DNA of 64,000 nt from Metellina segmentata (taxonomy: Eukaryota > Arthropoda > Arachnida > Araneae > Tetragnathidae), in contig CANAIC010000152.1 of assembly GCA_947359465.1 (NCBI GenBank), forward strand, positions 1-64,000, in the 5' to 3' direction. Positions 27,969 through 39,335 of the stretch are shown here, one piece after another. Numbering within the stretch: position 1 is the first letter of the stretch; the number at the start of each line of letters is the position of its first letter. A program made the translations under genes and the position numbers. The notes under the pieces were generated by a model, which worked only from the letters and a program-made list of their open reading frames with translations, had not been told where the DNA came from and did no database searches.

Positions 27969-28020
27969 TATAGGCGATTGTAAGTACTACAGAAAATGTT
28001 ACAAATTGATTCTATTAGAG

Positions 28021-28118
<98 letters not shown>

Positions 28119-28161
28119 CTTAACTATAGGAGATTGAGAAACATTCTCTGTACGCGACATC

Positions 28162-28671
28162 ATGTTTGATTTGCAACGCCATCGAGACGTGATTGTGGAT
28201 CACTACTTTCGAGTATTCCGACATTATAACAACCGGGACCAACTCGAGTGTTTCATAGGCCGCTGGATCGATTTACTTTTCCTGTATTCCTCCAAAAAAC
28301 AATTTGTTTCGTTCGATCCACCCATACCTATTCTACATCGTCTCATTCCCCATGCTATAGGGGTGCTTGTGGTGCAATTTCCAAACACGACTGTTCCTCC
28401 CAACTTAAAAGGCATTAGTATATTACCTTTGTACCCATTTAAGATACAATACAACTATAACATTGAAAGCAGTCAGGATGGATTGGAAATGTTGTTCGCG
28501 TATCTCAAACTTACAGGCATTCAACGCGTTGGATTTTATAAAGTGGCTTATGCATATCACAAGATTATTCCAGAGCTGCAAACGGAATATCCCAATTTGG
28601 AAATTTATGGATCCAATTCTTTTACAAGTTTTCGTCGAGTCTGTGAACGGGACGTTATAAAGTTGAAGTAA
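28162..28671 (+). CDS. Unknown protein
   Basis: 169 aa, ATG 28162. Predicted alpha/beta, no signal peptide or membrane span. Contains HAIGVLVVQFPNTTVPP and GIQRVGFYKVAYAYH strands. No domain recognised. Its 3' end overlaps the convergent minus-strand gene (end 28655) by 17 bp with no A/T tract between them, an exception to the usual tract-separated ends. Confidence 0.65.
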   Translation: MFDLQRHRDVIVDHYFRVFRHYNNRDQLECFIGRWIDLLFLYSSKKQFVSFDPPIPILHRLIPHAIGVLVVQFPNTTVPPNLKGISILPLYPFKIQYNYNIESSQDGLEMLFAYLKLTGIQRVGFYKVAYAYHKIIPELQTEYPNLEIYGSNSFTSFRRVCERDVIKLK

Positions 28672-29017
28672 CATGATTTAAAATATCAATCACGTTGCTG
28701 ATTGCGGGAGGATAGGAAACGACAGTAGGTGACTCTTTGACCCAATCGAGTAAGTAACGATAGTGTAATATCTGGTGTTCCCTATGTGTATCCAAACGAA
28801 TGGCTGGAATGTAGGTTTCCAAAGATTCTGTATTCACGTAGAAGAATAAAATATTATTTTGCACCAAGACGTACCAGTCTTTTGGAAAAATACGAATCAG
28901 TCTAAATTGATTCCATGTCCATATAATTACATAGTGATTATGACTGGGTCGACCTGGTACCGGTTCCAAATTGAATAACAATAATAAAAGACAAAGAATG
29001 ATAAAAAATAAGTACAT
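28655..29017 (-). CDS. Small membrane-anchored protein opposite the PIF-2-like gene
   Basis: 120 aa from ATG 29017, or 130 from ATG 29047. The N-terminus is a signal anchor (MYLFFIILCLLLLLFNL), followed by an extracellular-type part with no cysteine pattern. No domain recognised; given its place next to the PIF-2-like gene, a virion-envelope role is possible. Its 5' end overlaps the start of the PIF-2-like gene on the other strand, and its 3' end overlaps the 28162-28671 gene. Confidence 0.65.
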   Translation of the reverse strand: MYLFFIILCLLLLLFNLEPVPGRPSHNHYVIIWTWNQFRLIRIFPKDWYVLVQNNILFFYVNTESLETYIPAIRLDTHREHQILHYRYLLDWVKESPTVVSYPPAISNVIDILNHVTSTL

Positions 29018-29900
29018 TTCTTTAATTTTACTTTTACTTTTGATCATCACCGTGATGAATTTGTTTTACAAACCGTGGATTTATGATATCCAATCGGTTT
29101 TGCCATCATTGTTTGGAGGTCAATGGGGATCTAACATTACAATGTCCACGTGTTCCCTGTATGGATTTAAATGCCCGACCGATGAAGTATGCGATTGTGC
29201 AAACATGTGTGTGAATGGAGATTTTTTACCTTTTCGTGTGATGCCCAATGAACAATTTTTTTTAATGGATAAGCAATTAGCACCTGGAACCTATTGTATA
29301 CCCAAGGGAATTGAAAATTGTAATCAAAAAACTTCATTTAATGTATTTTCGTCGACGGGATGGAAATGTATTCCTAAAAATACGTCCTTGTTTAACGACC
29401 ACGTTCAGGTGGCTTGTTCCAATGAAGAGGCTCAGGATAATACTCAAAATGTATTGTGGGATTATTTGCTAGATAAACCCGCAATGGATATTGAAAATCC
29501 GTACGAAACTCTAGCAGATGGAAAAACTTTAAGATATCAATGTAAATGTAATTCGTTAGATATACGTAATAAACCTCTTGTACACACATTGCCATTTGTG
29601 TGTTCAGTGGATTATTGTATTAAGGATATTATGAATCCTTTGCCTATGATGGGCTTTAGAAATTCTAAATGTGAATGCGCGGTGTATTTACATCAAGATG
29701 CCACAGATGAAACATCACCTTGTGTTATAGAACTTCCACGTATAGAAAATGACCAATTTATCGGACGGGTGGATTGCTTGACTAATTTGTCATGGAAAAT
29801 AAGTCCCATTTTCTGCCCTCAAGATGAAGGTGCTTTGAGTTTTACCACACCCGTCGCAGGTGGATCAGATGGTAAAACCTATATAGAAACGCACAAGTAA
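28998..29900 (+). CDS. pif-2: Per os infectivity factor 2-like envelope protein
   Basis: 300 aa from ATG 28998. Residues 5-22 are an uncleaved signal anchor (KYISLILLLLLIITVMNLFY). The ectodomain is Cys-rich in the PIF-2 order: C-D-C-x3-C, a PNEQFFLMDKQL strand, G-x-YC about residue 98, NCNQKTSF, GWKCIP, then a VLWDYLL...DGKTLRYQCKC block and CECAVY with further Cys pairs to the end. PIF-2 is a member of the envelope entry complex used for oral infection by baculoviruses, nudiviruses and WSSV. Finding it beside NCLDV-type replication and transcription genes implies a shared gut-entry machinery. Length is somewhat shorter than in baculoviruses. Confidence 0.75.
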   Translation: MIKNKYISLILLLLLIITVMNLFYKPWIYDIQSVLPSLFGGQWGSNITMSTCSLYGFKCPTDEVCDCANMCVNGDFLPFRVMPNEQFFLMDKQLAPGTYCIPKGIENCNQKTSFNVFSSTGWKCIPKNTSLFNDHVQVACSNEEAQDNTQNVLWDYLLDKPAMDIENPYETLADGKTLRYQCKCNSLDIRNKPLVHTLPFVCSVDYCIKDIMNPLPMMGFRNSKCECAVYLHQDATDETSPCVIELPRIENDQFIGRVDCLTNLSWKISPIFCPQDEGALSFTTPVAGGSDGKTYIETHK

Positions 29901-29918
29901 ATGAAAAGATTATATGTG

Positions 29919-30001
<83 letters not shown>

Positions 30002-30053
30002 TGCTATATTATATTGGCTTAAAACAGTTTCTCTGCATAGAGATACAAGTGTT

Positions 30054-33000
30054 ATGGCTCAATACTTGCATAAAGTAAATACTATACAAGAAGCTCCTGC
30101 ATCTAATGTCTGTCTGCTTTACAATCTAAAAGGTGGTATTTGGTATTTAATGCGACAAGATTACAATTCATTTGCTCATTATTGGTGTAGACAACACCGA
30201 TTTGGGCACATTACTATGGATTTGGCATCTGCTGAATGTCATTCCATTCTTTTAGATTTAGATTTTGTTGCCAAGGAGGAGAGTACTAATCCACCCTATC
30301 AATCCATTTTTCCTTTGATCAATTCCACTCTCAAGATGATGTTTTTAGCTCATGTAAAACATTTCACCTACATTATTGCTGCGCGACATGGAGGTCAAGG
30401 GCTTCACATTCACTTGCCTGAATTTGTGATTGGGCATGATGATTATATTCTGTTGTGTCAACAGTTGAGTGTCCTCTTACGACACAAGGTCGAAGATAAA
30501 GGCCATTATACTTTGGACACTTTACAAAATATGATGCTAGCAGGCGCTGGAAAGCCTCACAAGACAGCTTACCGGGCCATGCAGATGATTTATGTAGACG
30601 AAAGGGATACATTTTCCATTGATTTCCGAGGCGATCTTTTAAAATATGAATTTATCCGAGTCAAAAAATCTTTTAAACGTCTCAAAATGAATATTGATTC
30701 CTATTTCCGGAAATTTTTGTTTTTGGAGGAACAACAAGCCTACCAACACTTGTTGGGTTTTATGATGCCCATCCCTACACCGTTTCAACCCTTGTATAAA
30801 CTGTCTTTTGCGACCATGATTGGTAACACGCCCAATGAATCCCCCGATTATAGCGATGTAGCCACGTTTACCTACAAACGAAATGCCGATGTGGGATTCA
30901 TTTGCAAAGGCAAACACTTATTGTTTAACGGGTCCCATTTCTTGAAAGCGTTGAATTATTTACGGTTCAATACCTTTTTCATGTCGAGTTTTGAAACGAA
31001 TAATCCAGCTCTGAAAACATGGTACAAACGAGCAATTCCTTGTATTCCTTCCACTACCAATGTCATGTTCGATTCCATCAACCACGGACTGAGAGAAAAC
31101 AATTCCAAATTCTTGGAAGACGCGAATCCTATTAAAACCATTTTGGAATATAATCAAGGGTATTACTTTTTACCCACTTTTTATACCCTATGTAAATACT
31201 TGGAAATTTCATCCGCCGACCTGGTGATGCACTTGAGGTCGGTTTTGGACAAGGAATTTACTCATTTGCTCGATCGGATGGAGCGCGTGGATCCAGCCCA
31301 CACACAAGTGATCATGAAAGATTTTACGCTTCAAACCATCTACTTTTGTGGGAATAATTTATGTCGCAGGTACGATCGCTACCGAGATAAACTGAAACAA
31401 ATCGTGCAAGACTCGAAACGGGCCATTTTAAGTGTGACCACCTCCGTCCAACTGGCTGAACTGATCCGGACGCTTCAAGAAAGTCACTTTCCCATTCAAG
31501 TGTTACGCTTAACCAATTCCGTTCGGAAAGCGTCCACGTTTATTTGGAATTGTTTAACCGAAACGTGGCAGGAAATTCAAGTGGATCGGGAAAAGGAATC
31601 CCATTTGAGTAATTTGTGGAATGCCATTTACACCTGGTTAGAGGAATATCGAAAATCGGGCAATTACGGTGGGCCCGAAGAGGAGATTTTGCATAAATTC
31701 AATATTAATAACGTCATATCCACCATTACCAGTGACACGACTATGGAACGAAAAATGATTCAAATGGATAATCATAAATGGTTTATTCGAACCAAAGACG
31801 GATTATTAGACATTTTAACGGGTCATATTGGTGGACCCGTACCGGAATTGTTTTTATCGGATCGGAAATTGGGCATCGATGTCAGTCGGATTGATTTGAT
31901 GAAGCTTTATAATCATTCGCCCGAGCTCGAGAATTTGTACGAATTATTAACCCAAAAATCTTTTTTCATCCAGTATTTAAAAGCCTTATTTACAGATCGG
32001 ACCGATGATTTATTTGACACGTTACATGAAATCATTCAAGAACACTTGCCCGATTTAGTCCAGAATCCTTATGCCATTTCCATGCTGCATTTCTACGTTC
32101 ACCTGTGCAAATATACGGGGTTTGAACATGATTTGTTCATGTACATGTGTGATATTTTGGCGAGCATTTTTATTGCCACCAATTACGAACGCAAATTTTT
32201 TGTATGCAAAGGGGAAACTTCAAACGGTAAGAGTAAATTATTTGAAATTTTAGGACGTGTGTTTGGAGGATACTATCATTGTATTCAATCGGACAACTTG
32301 AAACCCGGTAATTCCAGTATGACGGCCAGTCCCGATTTGGCATCCACGCTGTTCAACTGCCGGATCGTTACCACAGAAGAACTGGAAGGAAAATTGAATG
32401 AAAATCGCGTGAAACAAATTACGGGTAATTCGTGTGTCGCGTTTCGCAACATGTATGAAGCGAGTCAAGGTGGCATACCCACTGCCAAATTGTTTACCAC
32501 CACCAACAACTTACCCGATTGTAGGGCCACGGAAGCCTTTCAAGATCGAGTGATTGCCATCCCATTTGTGTCCCGGTTCGTGAATAAGGCGCCTCTCACC
32601 ACATCGGAACAAGTGCGCCAGAACCGCTACCCTAAGGACGAATACGTAATTGAAAACTCGTGCATGGGATGCTTTTTAATATTAATCTTTCATTTAAAAA
32701 AATGTATGGATAGCAAGGATGGGTTGTTGCATTATCGAGAGGAGCCTGAAAGTGTCAAAGAATACACAAAGAATTATTTGTTAAACACAGACGTTTACAA
32801 TCAATTCAAGACACATATGGATGTGCAATTGAACTTGGACGGTATCACGACCATGACAGATCTCCGTTCAGCCGCGCGTCAATTTTTGAAAACGACCAAA
32901 AATAATACGACGCCTGAAACGGATTTAATTTTAAAATTTGAGGAAGAGTTTAACGCGTATCGACGGTCCGATTTGCAATTGGGAGCGATCCGTTACGACA

Positions 33001-33191
33001 GTATTTTGGACCAAGTGTCGACACCCTTACAATTTGAAAATTGCAGCTTACAGGAGGAATCCGGTCTGAAACGACCCTTGTCCGAAAGCAATGAAAAGCG
33101 AAAGAAGCTAAAACCAGCTTCTGAAACAACAGTGGTTTATTACGAAAATATAGTGATACGGAATTTGCGGCGAACGATCAATGAAAATTAA
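30054..33191 (+). CDS. Primase-helicase (AEP primase plus D5-type SF3 helicase)
   Basis: 1045 aa from ATG 30054; the open frame also runs back through the A/T tract, which is an artefact. Residues 65-71 hold ILLDLDF, the paired-aspartate motif of archaeo-eukaryotic primases, followed by IIAARHGGQGLHIHLP with the His motif. The C-terminal third is an SF3 helicase of the NCLDV D5 type: Walker A GETSNGKSK (residues 720-728), Walker B-like CRIVTTEELEG, and motif C KLFTTTNNLPD. The protein unwinds DNA and makes primers at viral forks. The next gene (33197) starts 5 bp after its stop, without a tract, so the two are probably co-transcribed. Confidence 0.92.
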   Translation: MAQYLHKVNTIQEAPASNVCLLYNLKGGIWYLMRQDYNSFAHYWCRQHRFGHITMDLASAECHSILLDLDFVAKEESTNPPYQSIFPLINSTLKMMFLAHVKHFTYIIAARHGGQGLHIHLPEFVIGHDDYILLCQQLSVLLRHKVEDKGHYTLDTLQNMMLAGAGKPHKTAYRAMQMIYVDERDTFSIDFRGDLLKYEFIRVKKSFKRLKMNIDSYFRKFLFLEEQQAYQHLLGFMMPIPTPFQPLYKLSFATMIGNTPNESPDYSDVATFTYKRNADVGFICKGKHLLFNGSHFLKALNYLRFNTFFMSSFETNNPALKTWYKRAIPCIPSTTNVMFDSINHGLRENNSKFLEDANPIKTILEYNQGYYFLPTFYTLCKYLEISSADLVMHLRSVLDKEFTHLLDRMERVDPAHTQVIMKDFTLQTIYFCGNNLCRRYDRYRDKLKQIVQDSKRAILSVTTSVQLAELIRTLQESHFPIQVLRLTNSVRKASTFIWNCLTETWQEIQVDREKESHLSNLWNAIYTWLEEYRKSGNYGGPEEEILHKFNINNVISTITSDTTMERKMIQMDNHKWFIRTKDGLLDILTGHIGGPVPELFLSDRKLGIDVSRIDLMKLYNHSPELENLYELLTQKSFFIQYLKALFTDRTDDLFDTLHEIIQEHLPDLVQNPYAISMLHFYVHLCKYTGFEHDLFMYMCDILASIFIATNYERKFFVCKGETSNGKSKLFEILGRVFGGYYHCIQSDNLKPGNSSMTASPDLASTLFNCRIVTTEELEGKLNENRVKQITGNSCVAFRNMYEASQGGIPTAKLFTTTNNLPDCRATEAFQDRVIAIPFVSRFVNKAPLTTSEQVRQNRYPKDEYVIENSCMGCFLILIFHLKKCMDSKDGLLHYREEPESVKEYTKNYLLNTDVYNQFKTHMDVQLNLDGITTMTDLRSAARQFLKTTKNNTTPETDLILKFEEEFNAYRRSDLQLGAIRYDSILDQVSTPLQFENCSLQEESGLKRPLSESNEKRKKLKPASETTVVYYENIVIRNLRRTINEN

Positions 33192-33196
33192 AGAGC

Positions 33197-33720
33197 ATGG
33201 CTTGCCCACTTTCCAAGGATTATTATGATCTGAAAGAATTAAAAAGCCAAAACAATCGGATCGATAGGCTGGTGGATTTCGTCGCGGTACCGAATGAATA
33301 TCGATTAAAAGTATTCAAATCCAAAAATAAAATATTGGATGGTTTTTATAACGTGACCAAAGAGTTGGTACGGGAATTTAAAAATGAAGCCATTGCACAT
33401 TTGAAACAAATTATGGGTAACCGCAAGGAATATGCCTACTTGTTCAATATAATTGATGATAAAGATCCGTTATCACATGCAGTTTACATTAAATACGAAG
33501 ATTTCCCGCTAATGGAAGGTAATGTAGTACCTGAAATTCGTCATATTGCAGGTGAATTTGCACCAAAAGATACCGATTATTACGATGCTGCATGTTTATA
33601 CTTGCTAATATTTTATGCTCTATTGGTGAATAGGCAAGCTAACTGGATAACGATAGATTATATAACAAATTGTAATATGGACCATCAATATGGAATTCAT
33701 GTAGACTGGACAAAAGTAAA

Positions 33721-33727
<7 letters not shown>
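33197..33727 (+). CDS. Unknown protein, NWIT family member 1
   Basis: 176 aa, ATG 33197, 5 bp after the primase-helicase stop. Paralogue of the gene at 52320: both have an N-terminal helical part with KEYAYLFN/KYGYLYHL, and the kept block LLIFYALLVNRQANWITIDYI (here split by a few residues) near the C-terminus. No known domain. Its TAA stop merges with the A tract, so it ends the transcription unit of the helicase. Both family members are second genes of two-gene units. Confidence 0.75.
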
Positions 33728-33796
<69 letters not shown>

Positions 33797-33857
33797 CTTC
33801 CTTTCTTTAAAAACATGCCAGAGTAATGCAGGCTACACATTTCTTTTATCCCACATC

Positions 33858-34512
33858 ATGGATCACGTTCGGAATTTGAAGGAGAGTCTATTTGGAAGCA
33901 ATGCATGTTGTTCCAGACATGAATTAAAAGAGGTCCAGAAAAAATTAACATATCTAATGGATTTAATATGTTATCAGATGAGAATGTCAGAAAGAATTAT
34001 TAAAAATGAAAGAGAAGAATTTCACAAAGATACTTGCATATGGAGTGACGATAATGCTCAAGAGGGGCCTGATACCTGTGATTGTTTATTTGAACACGAT
34101 TATACCCACTTTTATAAACTGCAGTCTTGTAACGAGTTACCCATGGAACGTATCGCTATATTCCATAAAACTTCTGGAATAGCGGCATTAGCATTGGAAA
34201 TGCATGAAGGTCAAATTAAAAAATGTGCGGTCGTAACAGATAGTTCATGGTTTTGTATTGATGTAGAAAATAATCAATCGGATGATTGGAAAAAGCAGGT
34301 AGTTCGAGAATTAAAAATGCTACAGGTCCGAAACTTGATTGTAGTAGGACAAGTAGCTCGAGAAATATTTGATCCTTGGGCACGTTTTTTTCACAATTTT
34401 ATTTACTTGGGTCAAGAGTCCAGAAGGAATTGTTCTGTTTTAGAAAAAGCTGAGGAAGCCTGGAGAAGAGCAATTAAAGATGAACCATGCTACCTTGGTC
34501 ACAAGAAGACTA

Positions 34513-34517
<5 letters not shown>
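33858..34517 (+). CDS. Unknown protein, homologue of the dUTPase N-terminal domain (1)
   Basis: 219 aa, ATG 33858. Matches residues 1-215 of the 19541 protein throughout: LFG start, EFHKDTC, CDCLFEHDYTHFYKL, KKCAVVTDSSWFCIDV, and FDPW. A third copy is at 56408. The kept Cys/His residues (HKDTC, CDC) may bind metal. Standing alone without the dUTPase, it shows the domain has its own role. Stop TAA merges with the A tract. Confidence 0.75.
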
Positions 34518-34568
<51 letters not shown>

Positions 34569-34577
34569 TATTATTAT

Positions 34578-34623
<46 letters not shown>

Positions 34624-34684
34624 TCCCTTCCTTGTTATATTTATTTAAACTTGCTGGAGCTTGAATAAACTCTGCATACTTGAA

Positions 34685-35288
<604 letters not shown>

Positions 35289-35349
35289 AATTTACTACAT
35301 AACTTGTAACTTGACAAGAAAACTTTATTATCAACTTTAATTCACAAAT

Positions 35350-35840
35350 ATGAATGAAGCATTGCAGCCCGTGAATAATGAAGCAGTGCAGCGTGAAGCA
35401 TTGCAGCCCGTGAATAATGAAGCATTGCAGCCCGTGAATAATGAAGCAGTGCAGCGTGAAGCATTGCAGCCCGTGAATAATGAAGCATTGCAGCCCGTGA
35501 ATAATGAAGCAGTGCAGCGTGAAGCATTGCAGCCCGTGAATAATGAAGCATTGCAGCCCGTGAATAATGAAGCATTGCAGCCCGTGAATAATGAAGCAGT
35601 GCAGCGTGAAGCATTGCAGCCCGTGAATAATGAAGCATTGCAGCCCGTGAATAATGAAGCAGTGCAGCGTGAAGCATTGCAGCCCGTGAATAATGAAGCA
35701 TTGCAGCGTGAAGCATTGCAGCCCGTGAATAATGAAGCAGTGCAGCGTGAAGCATTGCAGCCCGTGAATAATGAAGCAGTGCAGCGTAAAGCATTGCAGC
35801 CCGTGAATAATGAAGCAGTGCAGCGTAAAGCATTGCAATC
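35350..35840 (+). repeat. 39-bp/24-bp/15-bp tandem repeat
   Basis: Units GAAGCATTGCAGCCCGTGAA plus TAAT (24 bp) with GAAGCAGTGCAGCGT (15 bp) inserted irregularly, about 20 units of mixed types. Codes the N-terminal Gln/Asn/Glu-rich repeats of the 35350 gene and also opens a spurious minus-strand frame. Confidence 0.9.
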
Positions 35841-36627
35841 AGTGACTCCTGAAATATTACTGTCAGTTCAACATGAGAAATTGCAATACAAGGCAGAACC
35901 ACCACTGCAGCATTCAATGCTTTATGATGCGGAGCATGAAGCAATGCATCACGAAACAGTTCAACAGTTATTGACTCTTACTCTCTCATATGAGATTCAA
36001 CGCATTACTAATCCCCACCTCACCTATGAGACAATGGTGATCCGGATTTTAAAACGTTTTGCTGAATACTTTCACGTTCCATGGGAAAATATTGCCGAAA
36101 GAATAGGACCTTGTTATTTAAATCCGTCGTTACATCATGATTTACTAACTCTTTGGAATGAACGCATCCAAACAGCTACACTAGAAGAACAGCACTGTGT
36201 TGAGCGTATCTTAGGTCGAGATTCAGTACGACCTACTGATTTAATTAAATTGGCGGGGTGTATGAATAAATTTGCGAGTAATCGAGCAATATGTGAATGG
36301 TTTGCTATCGATGGATTTTGGGGAGAAGACGCTAAAAATTATGTAGATTTCTTTCGCTATGGACCTGAGGATATACGCGGAAAGCATGTGAGAGCAGTTC
36401 GTCGCCTTTACCAGGAGGGAGTGGAAACACCCCAAGACATTAAGCAAGTGCTGGAAACGGTGTTTCAAAGGGGTGAGATCAGCAGCTATGGAGAGTTATA
36501 TCTCAGTTGTATGGGTGAACAAATCCAAGAGGTGTCAGAATGGCGCATGGAGCCTCTTAACAAACCTAAACGTAAACGACCCTTAGTTGAGAATAAAGAT
36601 GGAACACACCATTCAAATAGTGGGTAG
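35350..36627 (+). CDS. Repeat-bearing protein, VDGF family; ends at an in-frame amber stop
   Basis: 425 aa. Residues 1-165 are tandem copies of EALQPVNN (24 bp) alternating with EAVQR (15 bp). Residues 210-400 are helical and resemble the middle of the protein at 55300: FAIDGFWGEDAKNYVDFF aligns with LAVDGFDGYESKDLKLYL, followed by R....VR.LY. The end is basic (KPKRKRP, a possible nuclear localisation signal). The frame stops at TAG (36625-36627) but stays open in the same frame to 37023, so the gene may have been split by a nonsense change or use read-through. Confidence 0.75.
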   Translation: MNEALQPVNNEAVQREALQPVNNEALQPVNNEAVQREALQPVNNEALQPVNNEAVQREALQPVNNEALQPVNNEALQPVNNEAVQREALQPVNNEALQPVNNEAVQREALQPVNNEALQREALQPVNNEAVQREALQPVNNEAVQRKALQPVNNEAVQRKALQSVTPEILLSVQHEKLQYKAEPPLQHSMLYDAEHEAMHHETVQQLLTLTLSYEIQRITNPHLTYETMVIRILKRFAEYFHVPWENIAERIGPCYLNPSLHHDLLTLWNERIQTATLEEQHCVERILGRDSVRPTDLIKLAGCMNKFASNRAICEWFAIDGFWGEDAKNYVDFFRYGPEDIRGKHVRAVRRLYQEGVETPQDIKQVLETVFQRGEISSYGELYLSCMGEQIQEVSEWRMEPLNKPKRKRPLVENKDGTHHSNSG

Positions 36628-37462
<835 letters not shown>

Positions 37463-37728
37463 TACCCATTGACCATTTTTTTTTAATAACTATAGATTCA
37501 CCGTTTCGACAGGGATATATTTCATCCCCATTACAGTCTCGCGCATAATATTCATCGTTGTTCTGATTTTTGGCAAATACATAGCGTTGGCTTTTGGGAT
37601 ACTTTTGACTCCCGTTGCGGTCTTGCGTATATCTTTCACCTCCTTCTGAATGTGTCAGAAAAGGATTTGTGTCTAAATTGCTATAATATTCATTGCCTTT
37701 TCTATTTCGTGGATACTGTTGCGTCATT

Positions 37729-39297
37729 ATGTCTGTAGAACAGTACAGAATTTCACTCTTGTCTTTACAAGACTGTTTAGTGCAAGTGACACCCCCGGAT
37801 TTGATTCAACTCCTCAGAGCGTGGCGAAAACATCATTCTTTTACGCAAACGTGTTTAGTCTGTAATTGCCAATTAACCTTTCGTAAAGTCCCATATCAAA
37901 TTTGCTGTAAGCAATTTTATTACAACAGCCAACTCCATTCGTATCCTGTTCAATCGATTGGTATACCCACTCCAGGGTTTACATTTGCTCTACCCGTCTT
38001 GCAACGTTTAATGCAAGCCCATCACATTGATTCCAATCAAGAGTTTTTAATTTTACCTGATCCCATTTATTGGCAAGTGGCTTCCACTCTTGTGTATGAA
38101 AAAGTCATGAAATTTGTTCAAGGGTTGCCCATGACCAACCGGACGAAATTGACGCAATCCGCCGATTATGTGAATACTCTTTTCCAGCAACTTTTAGAAG
38201 CACCTTTAAATTATGGGAGCTTACAACATCGATCCTGTGGTAAATCTACTTTAATGCGACAAATAGCGTTTGGAAAACGATGTAGTCTAGCCATGCGAGG
38301 TATGATTGTTTCTGATTCTAGTTTACGACCCAATGAAATTACATTACCTCAAGAAATTGTAGAAAAGTTTCATTTGCACAATCAATACATTATTTTAAAC
38401 CGAATGCCTTCGTTACAACCGGGTAATTTTATAGCCTTAAAAGTGGTTTCTCCCGGATGGAAGTATTCCTGTTTCGGAATTCCTTTAGAAGTGTTGCAAG
38501 CTTTAAATGCTGATTTTGATGGAGATGAGTGCAACATATATATGGTGCCCAGTACTTTGTCTCAAGCCGAGTGTGCTACCATTCTCAATCCAGAATTTCA
38601 GTTGGGATGCTTTGTGATGCAAGGTCCTAAACTGATGCCCACTCAAGATATGCTTGTCGTCTATTTTATGAAACTGGACGAAATTGAATTTTTACCCTAC
38701 AAAATGCGGGATTTGAATAAAACCTTCCAGGTGTTGTATGATCTTTACGGTTCACAGCAAACGTTTCACTACATTGATCAGATGCGGTTATACTATTTGA
38801 ATGTGTTACAAAACGAAATGTGTTTTGCTCTGACGCTGGAAGAAATGAAATTGCTGTTTGAATGGGGTCGTGAATCGTTAACCACATTTCAAGACAAGGC
38901 TAAATCAAGCAACGGATGCCTTGTGACACAAGTAATGTCTGGAGCCAAGGGCTCTTTTGAGCATTTGTATCAAATGTTTGGAGCAATTGGTTACCAAAAT
39001 GACGAATACATTACCCATTCATTTTGGGAAGGGTTGACGGCTGTGGAAGCGGTAGCACACACCAAAACGTCTATAGAGGCTTTGAGTAAAACGTGTAAGA
39101 TTTGGGAGCCTGGATATGGTTATTCCAAAATGGTATATAACCTGCAGGGGTTACATGTGGATTACAAGGGGTGTTTAAAGGATGGAAACATGGTGATTGA
39201 AAATGACGTACTGGATGTGTTGCATTTTACGGATGTCATGTCTGTTGATGGATTCAAGCACCTGCTGCAAAAAACAATACCCATAGACAATGAATGA
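37729..39297 (+). CDS. RNA polymerase RPB1 homologue, catalytic part
   Basis: 522 aa from ATG 37729. A Cys cluster at residues 44-65 (CLVCNC...CC) may be a zinc site. Conserved blocks follow in RPB1 order: GKRCSLAMRGMIVSD, NRMPSLQPG, NADFDGDE (residues 260-267, the catalytic Mg-binding aspartates all present), GAKGSFEHL (bridge helix start), and SFWEGLTAVEAVAHT (trigger-loop region). Most of the N-terminal clamp of the usual subunit is missing, and the C-terminal part is a separate gene at 25351-26361. The stop TGA overlaps an ATG (39294) of the innexin frame, so both genes are likely on one message. Confidence 0.9.
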   Translation: MSVEQYRISLLSLQDCLVQVTPPDLIQLLRAWRKHHSFTQTCLVCNCQLTFRKVPYQICCKQFYYNSQLHSYPVQSIGIPTPGFTFALPVLQRLMQAHHIDSNQEFLILPDPIYWQVASTLVYEKVMKFVQGLPMTNRTKLTQSADYVNTLFQQLLEAPLNYGSLQHRSCGKSTLMRQIAFGKRCSLAMRGMIVSDSSLRPNEITLPQEIVEKFHLHNQYIILNRMPSLQPGNFIALKVVSPGWKYSCFGIPLEVLQALNADFDGDECNIYMVPSTLSQAECATILNPEFQLGCFVMQGPKLMPTQDMLVVYFMKLDEIEFLPYKMRDLNKTFQVLYDLYGSQQTFHYIDQMRLYYLNVLQNEMCFALTLEEMKLLFEWGRESLTTFQDKAKSSNGCLVTQVMSGAKGSFEHLYQMFGAIGYQNDEYITHSFWEGLTAVEAVAHTKTSIEALSKTCKIWEPGYGYSKMVYNLQGLHVDYKGCLKDGNMVIENDVLDVLHFTDVMSVDGFKHLLQKTIPIDNE

Positions 39298-39335
39298 AAA
39301 AAAAATATTATATAAAGTGGCAACATTACAAAAAA

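Noticed and set aside
29901..30053. N-terminal extension of the primase-helicase through the tract
   Set aside because: The extension is Lys/Phe from the tract. The ATG at 30054 follows the tract and is the start of recognisable protein.
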